Origin: Pseudobdellovibrionaceae bacterium
Lineage (GTDB): Bacteria; Bdellovibrionota; Bdellovibrionia; Bdellovibrionales; UBA1609
NCBI GenBank assembly: GCA_020635055.1
Contig: JACKAN010000010.1
Location: forward strand, 1-64,000
Length of the DNA stretch: 64,000 bases
Direction of reading: 5' to 3'
The first letter of the stretch is position 1. The number at the start of each line of letters is the position of its first letter. The notes beneath the pieces were generated by a model. The model was not told where the DNA came from. It did not search any database and saw only the letters and a list, made by a program, of their open reading frames with translations. The translations under genes were made by a program, and so were the position numbers. Shown in pieces: positions 1-8,463 of the stretch.

Positions 1-161
1 TTGACTTCAGTCTCTGTAGTTTCAATGTTGTCAATGTTTTTGAGTGAAGTGGGTTCTTGAGCGTTTTCAAAGGCCACATCTGAGCAGTTGTTAAAAGTTG
101 TAACTACAGCTGTAACTAAAAATAATATAAAGTGTATTTTTTTAAGATTTGGCTTTTTCAT
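1..161 (-). CDS. Putative lipoprotein, N-terminal part only
   Basis: Reading leftward from an ATG at 161, the frame stays open to the window edge (53 codons). It starts with a basic N-terminus (MKKPNLKK), then a hydrophobic stretch, then TTFNNCSDVAF, where the Cys is a plausible lipidation site. The loose lipobox (FNNC) resembles lipoproteins of predatory deltaproteobacteria. The remainder is polar and rich in Thr and Glu. No function can be read from this fragment because the body of the protein lies outside the window. Confidence 0.6.
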   Translation of the reverse strand, partial: MKKPNLKKIHFILFLVTAVVTTFNNCSDVAFENAQEPTSLKNIDNIETTETEV

Positions 162-336
162 ACCTTAGTAATACTGCAATGAACGAGCCGTCTATAAGTG
201 TAATGGATTTGCATTTAAACCTTAAATCTCAATTTGATATGCGGATCTTATTAACATGCTAAAAACCATAAACACTTACGAATCACAGGGTAATTATGAG
301 TTAAATAAAGAATTTAGTGCTCAGCAACCCACAAGT

Positions 337-384
337 AACTGAATTTATTCTTGTAGGCCGTCCAAGAATAAATTAATTTCAGTT
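337..384. terminator. Long hairpin downstream of the 390-1577 gene
   Basis: An outer arm (AACTGAA, 337-343, with TTCAGTT, 378-384) encloses an inner arm (TTTATTCTTG, 344-353, with CAAGAATAAA, 363-372). It lies immediately after the stop codon of the minus-strand gene ending at 390, a typical terminator position. The stem is AT-rich and lacks a clean T-tract, so termination is inferred from position. Confidence 0.4.
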
Positions 385-389
385 TGTAA

Positions 390-1577
390 CTATAGTGAAT
401 ATTTTTTACTCTTATCCAAAAACTTCTGAACAAGTAAATCTGGAAAATGTCCACTCTGCACTTTACTTTTCCATGTATTGCTTTTAGTTAGTCTGTCTAA
501 AATAAATCCCCAATACATTCCTGAAGCATAATAGCTTTCAACTCGTTTATTCATCATTATCGAAAAATCAACTATCTGCTCCCATTTTATGCTCTTGGCT
601 TTCAACAATGCAGAATAAGACACATAATTTGCGATGCCTTCCCACTTCTCGTAATAACGAAAACTATTCCAACAAGAGCTTTCCTGATCATCTTTATGTC
701 GCAAATACAGAATATCTTTTATAGATGCTACCAGCTCTTCATCTGAAATTTGATCGTAGTTTTTAAAGATCTTTTTAAACTTAACTTTTTCTGCATCTAA
801 ATGTTTAGTCCAATTATTATCTTCTACACAATCTTTAAAATAATTTTTTTTCATGCTCCCATAAACCTTTTCCGAATTCATATGATAACCTGATTCAACT
901 TGAAAAACGTGAAAATACTCATGAATAATAGTATTCGCCTGAGAGCTTACAAGATCAACAGAAACATTTTCTTCCAAATCCGCTGTAAATTCTTGAATTA
1001 TGTATTGATATTTTATGTTTGGTATTTCGTAAAAATGAATCTGTTTTTGTGTTATATCAAACAATTGTTGTAGTTCTGGAAAAAAATCACACCTATAATC
1101 TGCCCAGTTTAGATCCTTTTTAGATGTTGAACATTGTGTAATTAAATCACTTTTCCTTTTTGGAATTGGCCTATTATCTGCCCAGTAAACATCTGGATGC
1201 TCAGTGCACTTAACTGCATTTACTTCTACACTTTTCAAGTCCAACTCATTAAAATGCACAAGTAATGAACGGTTATTAAACTGGCCATCTGTCAAAACAA
1301 AACGAATCTTGGATAAATCAAATCCAGGCCAAACTGACTTTACATCTTTTGTTTTACTGAGCATTTCAATAGCCCGTGACGTATCGGGGAGAATACTACA
1401 CTCTTCATTGGGGTAATTAAGATTTGCAATTTTCCTGTTTTGATTATTTTGCTTGATGGCCTTGAGTTTGGTTGTGGGTATTGCATTATCATTGTGAAAA
1501 AAAAAGCGAGTCTGTTGACTCGCACATCCAATGCTAAAAAGAAAAAAAATAAATGAGAAAAACGACTTTATACTCAT
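390..1577 (-). CDS. Putative HExxH zinc metallopeptidase lipoprotein
   Basis: A 395-residue exported protein. The N-terminus has a hydrophobic signal ending in FSIGC, with Cys18 as the likely lipidated residue. HEYFH at residues 219-223 fits the HExxH zinc motif, preceded by a hydrophobic helix (NTII). Glu313 in KWEGIANYVSY could be the third zinc ligand, as in gluzincin-type peptidases. The family is not recognised beyond this. The rest is lysine-rich with several cysteines (60, 124, 149, 163, 250, 302) that could form disulfides. It stands alone between a partial lipoprotein gene and a region of remnants. The peptidase call rests only on the motif and spacing. Confidence 0.55.
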   Translation of the reverse strand: MSIKSFFSFIFFLFSIGCASQQTRFFFHNDNAIPTTKLKAIKQNNQNRKIANLNYPNEECSILPDTSRAIEMLSKTKDVKSVWPGFDLSKIRFVLTDGQFNNRSLLVHFNELDLKSVEVNAVKCTEHPDVYWADNRPIPKRKSDLITQCSTSKKDLNWADYRCDFFPELQQLFDITQKQIHFYEIPNIKYQYIIQEFTADLEENVSVDLVSSQANTIIHEYFHVFQVESGYHMNSEKVYGSMKKNYFKDCVEDNNWTKHLDAEKVKFKKIFKNYDQISDEELVASIKDILYLRHKDDQESSCWNSFRYYEKWEGIANYVSYSALLKAKSIKWEQIVDFSIMMNKRVESYYASGMYWGFILDRLTKSNTWKSKVQSGHFPDLLVQKFLDKSKKYSL

Positions 1578-1808
1578 TGTTTTATATTAACAAATTTAAA
1601 AAATATATCTAGCCTAGAGTAATAAGGCGTCAGGGTTCTGTTTGAAACAAAAGAGTATGGGTAAAAAAGAATAATATACCTATTTTGATCGACAGTGAAG
1701 CACTCACCTCCCGCGGATTCTGATTGCTGATGCAGATTTTTACCTTTTCTCGATCTGTCCTTTGGTATAGCCTCTAAGATTGCTTCATTTTTCCTAAACT
1801 AGCTCAAA

Positions 1809-2130
1809 TTATGCAACATCTTTTGTAGTGAGGTTATTGATATAGTTTAGAGCCTTCCCAATATTCTCAAGTGTAGGATTAGAACCAGGTTTACACATTC
1901 CATAAAGAGTGCTCTTAGAAAGACCCGTTTTTTTTGTAATTTCAATGTAATCATATTTATCCAAGAGGATTGCGATACAACTTTTAAAAGTATCATAGTC
2001 AGCCTCAAAAAGCGTTTCAGTAAGGGCGTCTTTTAATCCTGCGATAGTAACATCAGAACCGGCCTTATATGCCTCAGCTAGAGGCTTCCCTTTTGAGGAT
2101 GTTGCTGGTTTTTTGCACCTTGTTTTTACT
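1809..2130 (-). pseudogene. Remnant of HTH addiction-module antitoxin-like gene
   Basis: Reading leftward, an open frame of about 95 codons ends in TAA at 1809-1811 but has no start codon; it is preceded in frame by a stop. Its end contains GLSKSTLYGMCKPGSNPTL, the helix-turn-helix pattern of putative addiction-module antidote proteins (HigA-like: TGLSR.SLYRALS..GNP). The upstream part (DALTETLFEADYDTFKSCI) also fits that family's N-terminal helix. No partner toxin frame was found beside it, so it looks like a decayed orphan. Confidence 0.5.
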
Positions 2131-2526
2131 CAGGGCAATTCGACGGTACGAGACGCGTATGCAAGTGACATCGTGCACAGATTTAGTGGAAGTCATTGAA
2201 ATGATATTTAAAAATTACCCCCTCACAAAAGTGAGAGGGTAATTAGAGCCAGTATCTTCTCTACAGCCCCCATAAGAGTTCGTAGTAAAAGATGCTTGCA
2301 CATCAAGAAAGGAAGACCAAAAGGTGAAATGGAAAATAGTCTCTGCTAAACTTTTGTGCCAGGTACAAATTAGTACAAAAAATTACTGAAAATGCGATGC
2401 GTTAATGGCATTAACATATAAATTCTTTCTAAAGTCCTGAATAAAGCTTGTCATTTTTTCTAAGATCGTGGAATTTCCCCCAGTTTACCACTATCTATAG
2501 AACAGAAATAAACGGTGGGGATTATC
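2131..2526. other. Gene-poor spacer with a hairpin
   Basis: No supported gene. A hairpin at 2215-2242 (TTACCC, CTCAC, loop AAAA, GTGAG, GGGTAA with one mismatch) has a T-run on its minus-strand 3' side and could end leftward transcription. A short plus-strand frame near 2302-2350 (KKGRPKGEMENSLC then stop) looks like coding debris. The ribosome binding site of the next gene (GGTGGGG) lies at 2514-2520. Confidence 0.4.
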
Positions 2527-3816
2527 GTGAATTGTTTTTTGAAACGTGTAGTTAGTTTTGGATTTTTTTTATGTTTTTGTACAAATGTCTTTGCACAAAA
2601 AATAAGCGACGACTTTCTAGTGGTGGAAGCTCAAAGCAATATGGAGCTTCAACAGCTTATCGATAACTCCATTTATAAAATCAGCAAATCTCTAATTGGC
2701 CAGCAAATCATTTATCGAGTTCTGAAGTGCCAAGCGGAAGTGATAGAACTTCATTTAGGTGTAAGTGCAGAAATGGCAAATACGATGGCATTGGAATGTC
2801 AAAATATTTCACCGAATCAATTGGTAAATGAAAATGAAAATTTTGTTAAACAAAGCCCCCTTAATAGTTTAATTAAAACTACAGACGAAGAAAGGTTAAA
2901 AGTATCTAAAAAAAGAACATATACCTTTCTTATTACAGAACGTAATGAATGGAAAATAGATAGCTGGACAAATTCCTCAACCAACGACACAAGCATAGTC
3001 ATACAGTGGGATAAGGATGGCAGCTATCTTATTGATGAAGCTAGAATTATAGAAATCTTGTCTCATGAAACGGCTATTTATTTTGATTCAAAATATTGGG
3101 CAGGAGCCACCCAATTTTCGGCCTTACCCGGTGTTAAACAGTTTTTCAATCACTTCAGTATATCAAGAGACAAAGTAACTTTAGCTCTTGATAATCCGTT
3201 TATTGCTCATTCCTTAGCATTTCTTAGAGCTTTCAAGGTGGAACAAGAGATCACTAGCGAACTTAGCAGAAGAAATCTCATTAGTTTCAGCAGCAAAGAT
3301 CAAGTTCGTCGCAAAGAAAAGATTGAAAGCTTTTTAATGTGCAAAGCTTATTGTCTTCATAAGTTTTTACAAAAACAAGCGGAGTATCAAAAGGATGTGG
3401 CGCTCCCCCTCTTTGCTTACGCACCTAGCTATCGTGCTCGCTTGTGGACGGACATAATGTCAAAGACATTTACAGATTCAAACAAATTTAAAGGTCAATC
3501 TAGTTTAAAACTAAAAAAATTATTAGTGGAGGTTCCCTCTAAATTTTACTTACAAAACACAGACCATAACATTCATATTATTTTGGAATCACTTTCTTAT
3601 AATTTGGATTTAAAAAATCGTTTTCCAAATATGGATAAATTTAATAATTTTGTAATTTCAGAAGTTCTTCCTGTTCATTTTAAGAACTTAGAGAAGCAAG
3701 ATTATGTATTAATTCAGCAATCCGCTTTAGAGTATATGACAGAGCCACTTTTGAGTGGTTACAACATTCGAATGTCTTCTGGACCTCGACCCAGAATTGT
3801 TGTTGGGGGGTTTTAA
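2527..3816 (+). CDS. Exported protein of unknown function
   Basis: Start GTG at 2527 is preferred over an in-frame GTG at 2515 because GGTGGGG sits 6 nt upstream of it. The 429-residue product opens with a signal peptide (NCFLKRVVSFGFFLCFCTNVFAQ) and then has no recognisable domain. It contains an isolated HETAIYFDSKYW segment that is not an HExxH site. The last codon overlaps the start of the next gene (TAATG), so the two are probably translated together. The partner has a winged-helix end, which suggests an exported component with a linked cytoplasmic factor. Function unknown. Confidence 0.75.
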   Translation: MNCFLKRVVSFGFFLCFCTNVFAQKISDDFLVVEAQSNMELQQLIDNSIYKISKSLIGQQIIYRVLKCQAEVIELHLGVSAEMANTMALECQNISPNQLVNENENFVKQSPLNSLIKTTDEERLKVSKKRTYTFLITERNEWKIDSWTNSSTNDTSIVIQWDKDGSYLIDEARIIEILSHETAIYFDSKYWAGATQFSALPGVKQFFNHFSISRDKVTLALDNPFIAHSLAFLRAFKVEQEITSELSRRNLISFSSKDQVRRKEKIESFLMCKAYCLHKFLQKQAEYQKDVALPLFAYAPSYRARLWTDIMSKTFTDSNKFKGQSSLKLKKLLVEVPSKFYLQNTDHNIHIILESLSYNLDLKNRFPNMDKFNNFVISEVLPVHFKNLEKQDYVLIQQSALEYMTEPLLSGYNIRMSSGPRPRIVVGGF

Positions 3817-5186
3817 TGAACCTAACTAAGCAAGAGTACTCTGACAGTCTTTACAAAATATTTCGTGCTGAAAATTTTAAAGAAATTATAAATTTCCCAC
3901 CCAGCTTTGGTGAATTAGGAAAAGATGGCCAAAGAATCTTGCTGCATTTCCAAGGGATGGCCTTTGCCGCATTAGGCGCACCTCAAAAAGCCAAGCTTAC
4001 TTATCTGAAAGCGTTAAACTATGGGGAAAATATCCAGTTGTTAAGGGATTTGTCTTGTACATATTACCAGCTAGAAGAGTATCAAGCTTGGCGGGATACT
4101 TACCAAAAACTTCATCAAAGATTGCAGGAATTTACTAAGAACTTGGATTTTGACTCCCGTTTTACCTCTTCACTGACTTTAGCTAAATTTTTTGAAGAGG
4201 AAGGTTGTTTTGGTCAGGCCTTGAGCGTATATGAGCGTTTAAGTCTTTATAGCCAAGCAAAAAGCCCTCAGCGTTATTTTTATCTGTTAGCTCCTCAATT
4301 GTTGCGCTTGAAAAGTCAGTTGCCGGTGAATGAAGATCTGAGCCGATTGTACACTCAGCTTTTAAGTTATAATCAAAATGAGTTTTCAACTTTTATTAAT
4401 ATTGAGATTGAACATAGCCTTATGCTAGCAGAGGTGAATCTAATAGGTTTTCATCATGCTTGGTCTCGAGTAGTTAACCTATTAGACAGTTCTCGCCATA
4501 CAAATTATGATAAAAGGCTTTTTTATATAGATTTCTTGGAAGAGGCAATTTTGCATAAATATCCACTTAAAAGTTTTCATTTTAAATTAGAGAATGAAAT
4601 AAATGACGAATTTAGCCGATATGAAAATGAAGTGGTAAAATTGAGTCAACTCAACAACTCATTCCCCTCCCAGGGCGATGTTTATTCTGTAGCTAGGGAC
4701 ATTCCCATGGGTTCATATCTAAAACTTTTAAACCTCTATGCAACCAAGGTGGAGGACGAAATTATAAGAGATGAATTTAAAAATAAAATTAATTTGATAA
4801 TATCTGGATTCAACACGGAAGATCGAACCTTTTGGATAAAACGAGCTCAAAAATTTAATAAGAACAGCTTTACTGAACTAACTATTGATTCCGAAAGAAG
4901 GTCTGTAAATTTTCAGAAGAAATTCTTAGATGTTTCCCGCAAAAAACAGGCTTTGCAGCTTTTGAAACTTTTGGCGGACAAGCCTAAATGGACCGTTGAT
5001 GAGGCCATTGATAACATTTGGCAAAGTGCATTTACACCCGAACACTTTAATCGATTGAGAATGACGGTTCACAGAACCAATATTTTACTACAAGAACTCA
5101 CCACCCAAGAAAAGTGTATCGAAATTTCTGGTGAAAGCTTAAGTTTAAGCCCAGGGGTTAAATTGGTGGAGGCACTTCATACATGA
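3816..5186 (+). CDS. TPR protein with C-terminal winged-helix-like domain
   Basis: A 456-residue protein with no signal peptide. The N-terminal half contains TPR-like helices (for example APQKAKLTYLKALNYG). The last ~90 residues (from about DVSRKKQALQLLKLLADKP through IWQSAFTPEHFNRLRMTVHR to GESLSLSPGV) have the pattern of an OmpR/BTAD-type winged helix: hydrophobic helices, then RLRxTVHRxNxLL, then a beta-wing. This suggests a transcription regulator sensing through TPR repeats. Its ATG overlaps the stop of the upstream exported-protein gene, so it likely works with that protein. The DNA-binding role is inferred from pattern. Confidence 0.6.
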   Translation: MNLTKQEYSDSLYKIFRAENFKEIINFPPSFGELGKDGQRILLHFQGMAFAALGAPQKAKLTYLKALNYGENIQLLRDLSCTYYQLEEYQAWRDTYQKLHQRLQEFTKNLDFDSRFTSSLTLAKFFEEEGCFGQALSVYERLSLYSQAKSPQRYFYLLAPQLLRLKSQLPVNEDLSRLYTQLLSYNQNEFSTFINIEIEHSLMLAEVNLIGFHHAWSRVVNLLDSSRHTNYDKRLFYIDFLEEAILHKYPLKSFHFKLENEINDEFSRYENEVVKLSQLNNSFPSQGDVYSVARDIPMGSYLKLLNLYATKVEDEIIRDEFKNKINLIISGFNTEDRTFWIKRAQKFNKNSFTELTIDSERRSVNFQKKFLDVSRKKQALQLLKLLADKPKWTVDEAIDNIWQSAFTPEHFNRLRMTVHRTNILLQELTTQEKCIEISGESLSLSPGVKLVEALHT

Positions 5187-5382
5187 AGTTAGAAAAAAGG
5201 ACGATGGAAGCTTCCCTGCTTCGGAAACGTCTTGTTACATCGCCCCCCCACTTTTAAATGGTATTTTTTACATTATGAAAAGCAATAACTAACGCATATG
5301 TTCAACAACTTAGTGCAATTTTGAAATTTAATTTGATCCCAATTAGGAGACATGAAAGAATTTTGCATTAGAGCTCAAAAAC

Positions 5383-6243
5383 ATGAATACATCTAAGAAG
5401 TTAACAACATTGTATACGCGATTTGATAAGCGTTTTGGCCCAGAGTATTTTAAAAGGGTACCTCAATTGCCAGGGGTGTTCTGGATGAATGACTCAAAGC
5501 GCCATTTACTTCTTATGGGACATTCCAAAAATTTAAAATTTAAGCTTTTATTATTGCGATCTTATTTACTTAATTCAACTCCACAAACAGACTCAGAAAT
5601 AATTAATCAAATACATGAGATACATTGGACGCACTGTGAAACTTTTGAGTCTTCACAACAGTTGGCTAAAAAACTTAAAGAAGAATTTCGTTCAGCTTAT
5701 ACAATTGATGCCTCTGATAAGGATACATTTTATTACCTTAAGTTTCGACCGAGCAAACACACGCTTCTTTTTTCTTTAGAGTTAGAAGCTGACAATGATA
5801 AATTCGTTTTTGGCGCTTTTAGAGGTAAACACCACACATTTTCTGTATATACGGCCCTGCTCCGCTGGATACGTTTCTATTACTTAGGTGGATCTGTAAT
5901 GCAATGGCCTTCGCCTTTTAACAAACAATACATGCCACAAAAGTGGTCTATCAAAAGAGCATGTGATTCTAATTTAACGCCACATCTTGATGAACAAATT
6001 GTGGAATTTTTAAGTGGTCAATCTCGCCAACTGCTATTAAGTTTCACCGAAAAACTAGAGCTGGACAGGGAAAATCTTGATAAATTTACTCGATTATGGC
6101 TACACAGAGATTTGAGCCGATTAGATCGTTTTTTTCGACATTCTGTCTTACGAAACAAAAAAGTTATCCATTGTCTGGGAGTGAATTCTAATTTTATCGA
6201 ACCTGAGTGGGCAAGCCCACTACGCATTCGGCCAAGTATTTAA
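5383..6243 (+). CDS. GIY-YIG / UvrC N-terminal-like protein, probably degenerate
   Basis: Residues ~25-60 (LPGVFWMNDSK, LLLMGHSKNLKFKLL) align by eye to the UvrC/Cho GIY-YIG core: PGVY.M.D, then Y(V/I)GKAKNL..R. GVF replaces GIY, LMG replaces YIG, and the position of the catalytic Arg is Lys (KFK). A following EIHWTHCETFESSQQLAKKL matches the UvrC segment after the nuclease core. The 286-residue protein lacks the UvrBC and RNase H-like parts of UvrC, so it is a stand-alone relative and perhaps inactive. It lies alone between two operons. Confidence 0.5.
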   Translation: MNTSKKLTTLYTRFDKRFGPEYFKRVPQLPGVFWMNDSKRHLLLMGHSKNLKFKLLLLRSYLLNSTPQTDSEIINQIHEIHWTHCETFESSQQLAKKLKEEFRSAYTIDASDKDTFYYLKFRPSKHTLLFSLELEADNDKFVFGAFRGKHHTFSVYTALLRWIRFYYLGGSVMQWPSPFNKQYMPQKWSIKRACDSNLTPHLDEQIVEFLSGQSRQLLLSFTEKLELDRENLDKFTRLWLHRDLSRLDRFFRHSVLRNKKVIHCLGVNSNFIEPEWASPLRIRPSI

Positions 6244-6313
6244 ATCTTTTTTTCTATCTAAATGAAATTCCGTGTATTACTATTTTCATTAATTTCAAGG
6301 GAGGGGGCTTCAG

Positions 6314-7024
6314 TTGAAATATATTTTTTGTTTTATATTAAGTATATATTTTAGTTTGTCGGCTTTGGCGGAAGACTCCTTGTTTACCAAAGCACAGAAT
6401 GAGTTAAAGATAAAGGCACAACAAAATAAAGAGAAAAATCCAAGTTCTACAACTCCTTTGTTAAAAGTGAATTTAAAAAAAGAACAAAAAATTCCTCGTT
6501 CGAATATGTCAACAAGTCTGCTTTTTGGTTATTATAATAATCAAAGTCGCTTTCGCCATCCCCGTTTTCGTCAAACCATAGATAAAGATTTTTTTGGTAG
6601 TTCTCCTATTTTTAGCCTGCAACCCCAAGTGGATTGGATTAATTTTAAATTCTTAAATCACGAACTGCATTTTGGTGGGGGCGCACACGTTTCATACACT
6701 CAAACAAAAAAAAGAATTACTACTGCAAGTTACTTTGATGACCTAAGACTTAGTAATTATGCCTATGGCCTAGGGCCAAACATTAAATGGCAAGTAAAGT
6801 GGGCTTCACAAGAAATGGAAATGCAGTTATCGTCCATGTTGTTATATAATTATGAAAGCCTAAGTAGTGCCTCCAATTCTTTAAAACACAATCAAAGAAC
6901 CAGTTATTTTGCTGGCTTTTTAACGCTTCGCTATTTTCTGAATAAAACAAACTTTATAGATTTTCAAAAAACACTAAATGAGGATGCCAATTTATGGAAT
7001 CTAGGTTTTGGCACATTGCTATAG
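6314..7024 (+). CDS. Putative outer-membrane beta-barrel protein, first gene of efflux operon
   Basis: The start is a TTG at 6314, supported by a very strong AAGGGAGGGGG 8 nt upstream; no ATG fits. The 236-residue product has a signal peptide (KYIFCFILSIYFSLSALA). It then shows alternating aromatic beta-strand segments (SLLFGYYNN, WINFKFLNHELHFGGGAHVSY, SYFAGFLTLRYF), typical of small barrels. Its 3' end overlaps the TolC-like gene by 31 nt, which ties it to the RND efflux operon. No family recognised; the barrel assignment is inference from strand pattern. Confidence 0.6.
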   Translation: MKYIFCFILSIYFSLSALAEDSLFTKAQNELKIKAQQNKEKNPSSTTPLLKVNLKKEQKIPRSNMSTSLLFGYYNNQSRFRHPRFRQTIDKDFFGSSPIFSLQPQVDWINFKFLNHELHFGGGAHVSYTQTKKRITTASYFDDLRLSNYAYGLGPNIKWQVKWASQEMEMQLSSMLLYNYESLSSASNSLKHNQRTSYFAGFLTLRYFLNKTNFIDFQKTLNEDANLWNLGFGTLL

Positions 7025-8463
7025 TTTCAGCCCTATTGCTGCAAACTCAAGTTGGACTTGGAGAAGTTTTACAGCTCTCTCCACAAGAAGTAATAAATCA
7101 AGTTATTGAGCAAAGCCTGGAAGTTCAAGACATAGAGTTAGCAACGCAAGCTCAGAAGTCCGCAGAAGATAAATCCTATTCGGGTTTGGATTGGGGCCTT
7201 GAGAGTGCTGTAAGCTATATCGACTCTAGAGAGGTCAATTTGCAAGCTTTTACCAACGAGCAAGATAAGACACTTAGCTATAATTTGGGCCTTAACAAAA
7301 CATTTTTAACTGGCACAATGATTTCCGTAAATTTCCAGAGGCAGTCGAGGCAAAGTGTGCTCAATCCTTTAGTTACAACCAACAACCCCAGCTTTGCAAA
7401 TGCTAGAACGGCGGATCGGCTGAGTGTAAATTTAAGTCAAGACTTATGGCAAAATGCTTTTGGAAAAAACTTTCAAAGAGCTGTTGAATCAGGAGCTATG
7501 TTATCTTCAAAAGCAGATTTAAATAAGCTAGAACAACTTGAAGAATTAACTCTACAGACCTTGAAAACCTATTGGAGCACCTATGTTGCTAAAGAAAATT
7601 TAAAATCAAGTTTGGCGGCCAAGCAGCGTTTTGAAGACTTAACTAAGACCGTAAGATCAAAGACCCGACTAGGATACAGTAATCCCGGTGAGTTAAATAT
7701 TTCTCTAGCTGAATTAGAAGAAAAAAAGCAAAAGGTTAAGAGAGACTCCGCCCTGTTTATTGAAAAAATGAGGGAGCTTTTTCGTTTACTTAATAAACCC
7801 CTGCCTGAAGATCTTCAGTTTTCAGTAAATAAAGACATTCCTAGTCCGCAAGAATTACCAAAACATCAAATAGACAAGTTAAGAGAAATTGAAATAATTA
7901 ATTTAAATTTAAAAATAGCCGAAAACAATTTGCTCGTAAAAAAAAATAAATACCAGCCAGAGTTAAAAATTTCTGCTGAAGCCACTTTCACTGGGGCCGA
8001 TGAAAAACCCCAGGAATCATGGCGAGAAACTCTTGGCGGCGATAGACCAGTTTACTCAACAGGTCTTACTTTAAAAGTTCCCCTTCAATCACGATCTTTG
8101 CAGGGAGAAATTAAAGAACTACTATACACTCGTGACAAAACACGCATTGAACTTAAGATTGCAGAAGATAAATTGAAAAATAAAATTGCTAACTTATACG
8201 ACAATGTGATGGCCAACTATATGATTGCTAAAAGTTTTGAGGAAAGCCATGCCTTTAGACAAAAGGCCGCTTCTGAAATCGAAAAGGCCTATCGTCAGGG
8301 AAGAAGTGATATCAGTGTGCTTGTTCAAGCATTTAATGCTCTATCCGAAACCGAAGCGCAAAAAATTAAAATAATTGGTGATTATCATATTTCACTCAAT
8401 GAGCTCGCCGCAAGTTTGGATTCATTAATTTTGTCATACAAGTCAGAGGTGAATACTTTATGA
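6994..8463 (+). CDS. TolC-family outer-membrane efflux protein
   Basis: A 489-residue protein with a signal peptide ending near GLGEV. The long heptad-rich alpha-helical halves are typical of the TolC/OEP channel, which spans the outer membrane and periplasm. Repeated helical stretches (QLEELTLQTLKTYWSTYVAKENL and the later IAEDKLKNKIANLYDNV) mark the two structural repeats. Length fits the family. The gene overlaps its upstream neighbour by 31 nt and the RND gene by 4 nt (ATGA), so the three are co-translated. It would serve as the exit duct for the pump encoded next. Confidence 0.85.
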   Translation: MESRFWHIAIVSALLLQTQVGLGEVLQLSPQEVINQVIEQSLEVQDIELATQAQKSAEDKSYSGLDWGLESAVSYIDSREVNLQAFTNEQDKTLSYNLGLNKTFLTGTMISVNFQRQSRQSVLNPLVTTNNPSFANARTADRLSVNLSQDLWQNAFGKNFQRAVESGAMLSSKADLNKLEQLEELTLQTLKTYWSTYVAKENLKSSLAAKQRFEDLTKTVRSKTRLGYSNPGELNISLAELEEKKQKVKRDSALFIEKMRELFRLLNKPLPEDLQFSVNKDIPSPQELPKHQIDKLREIEIINLNLKIAENNLLVKKNKYQPELKISAEATFTGADEKPQESWRETLGGDRPVYSTGLTLKVPLQSRSLQGEIKELLYTRDKTRIELKIAEDKLKNKIANLYDNVMANYMIAKSFEESHAFRQKAASEIEKAYRQGRSDISVLVQAFNALSETEAQKIKIIGDYHISLNELAASLDSLILSYKSEVNTL

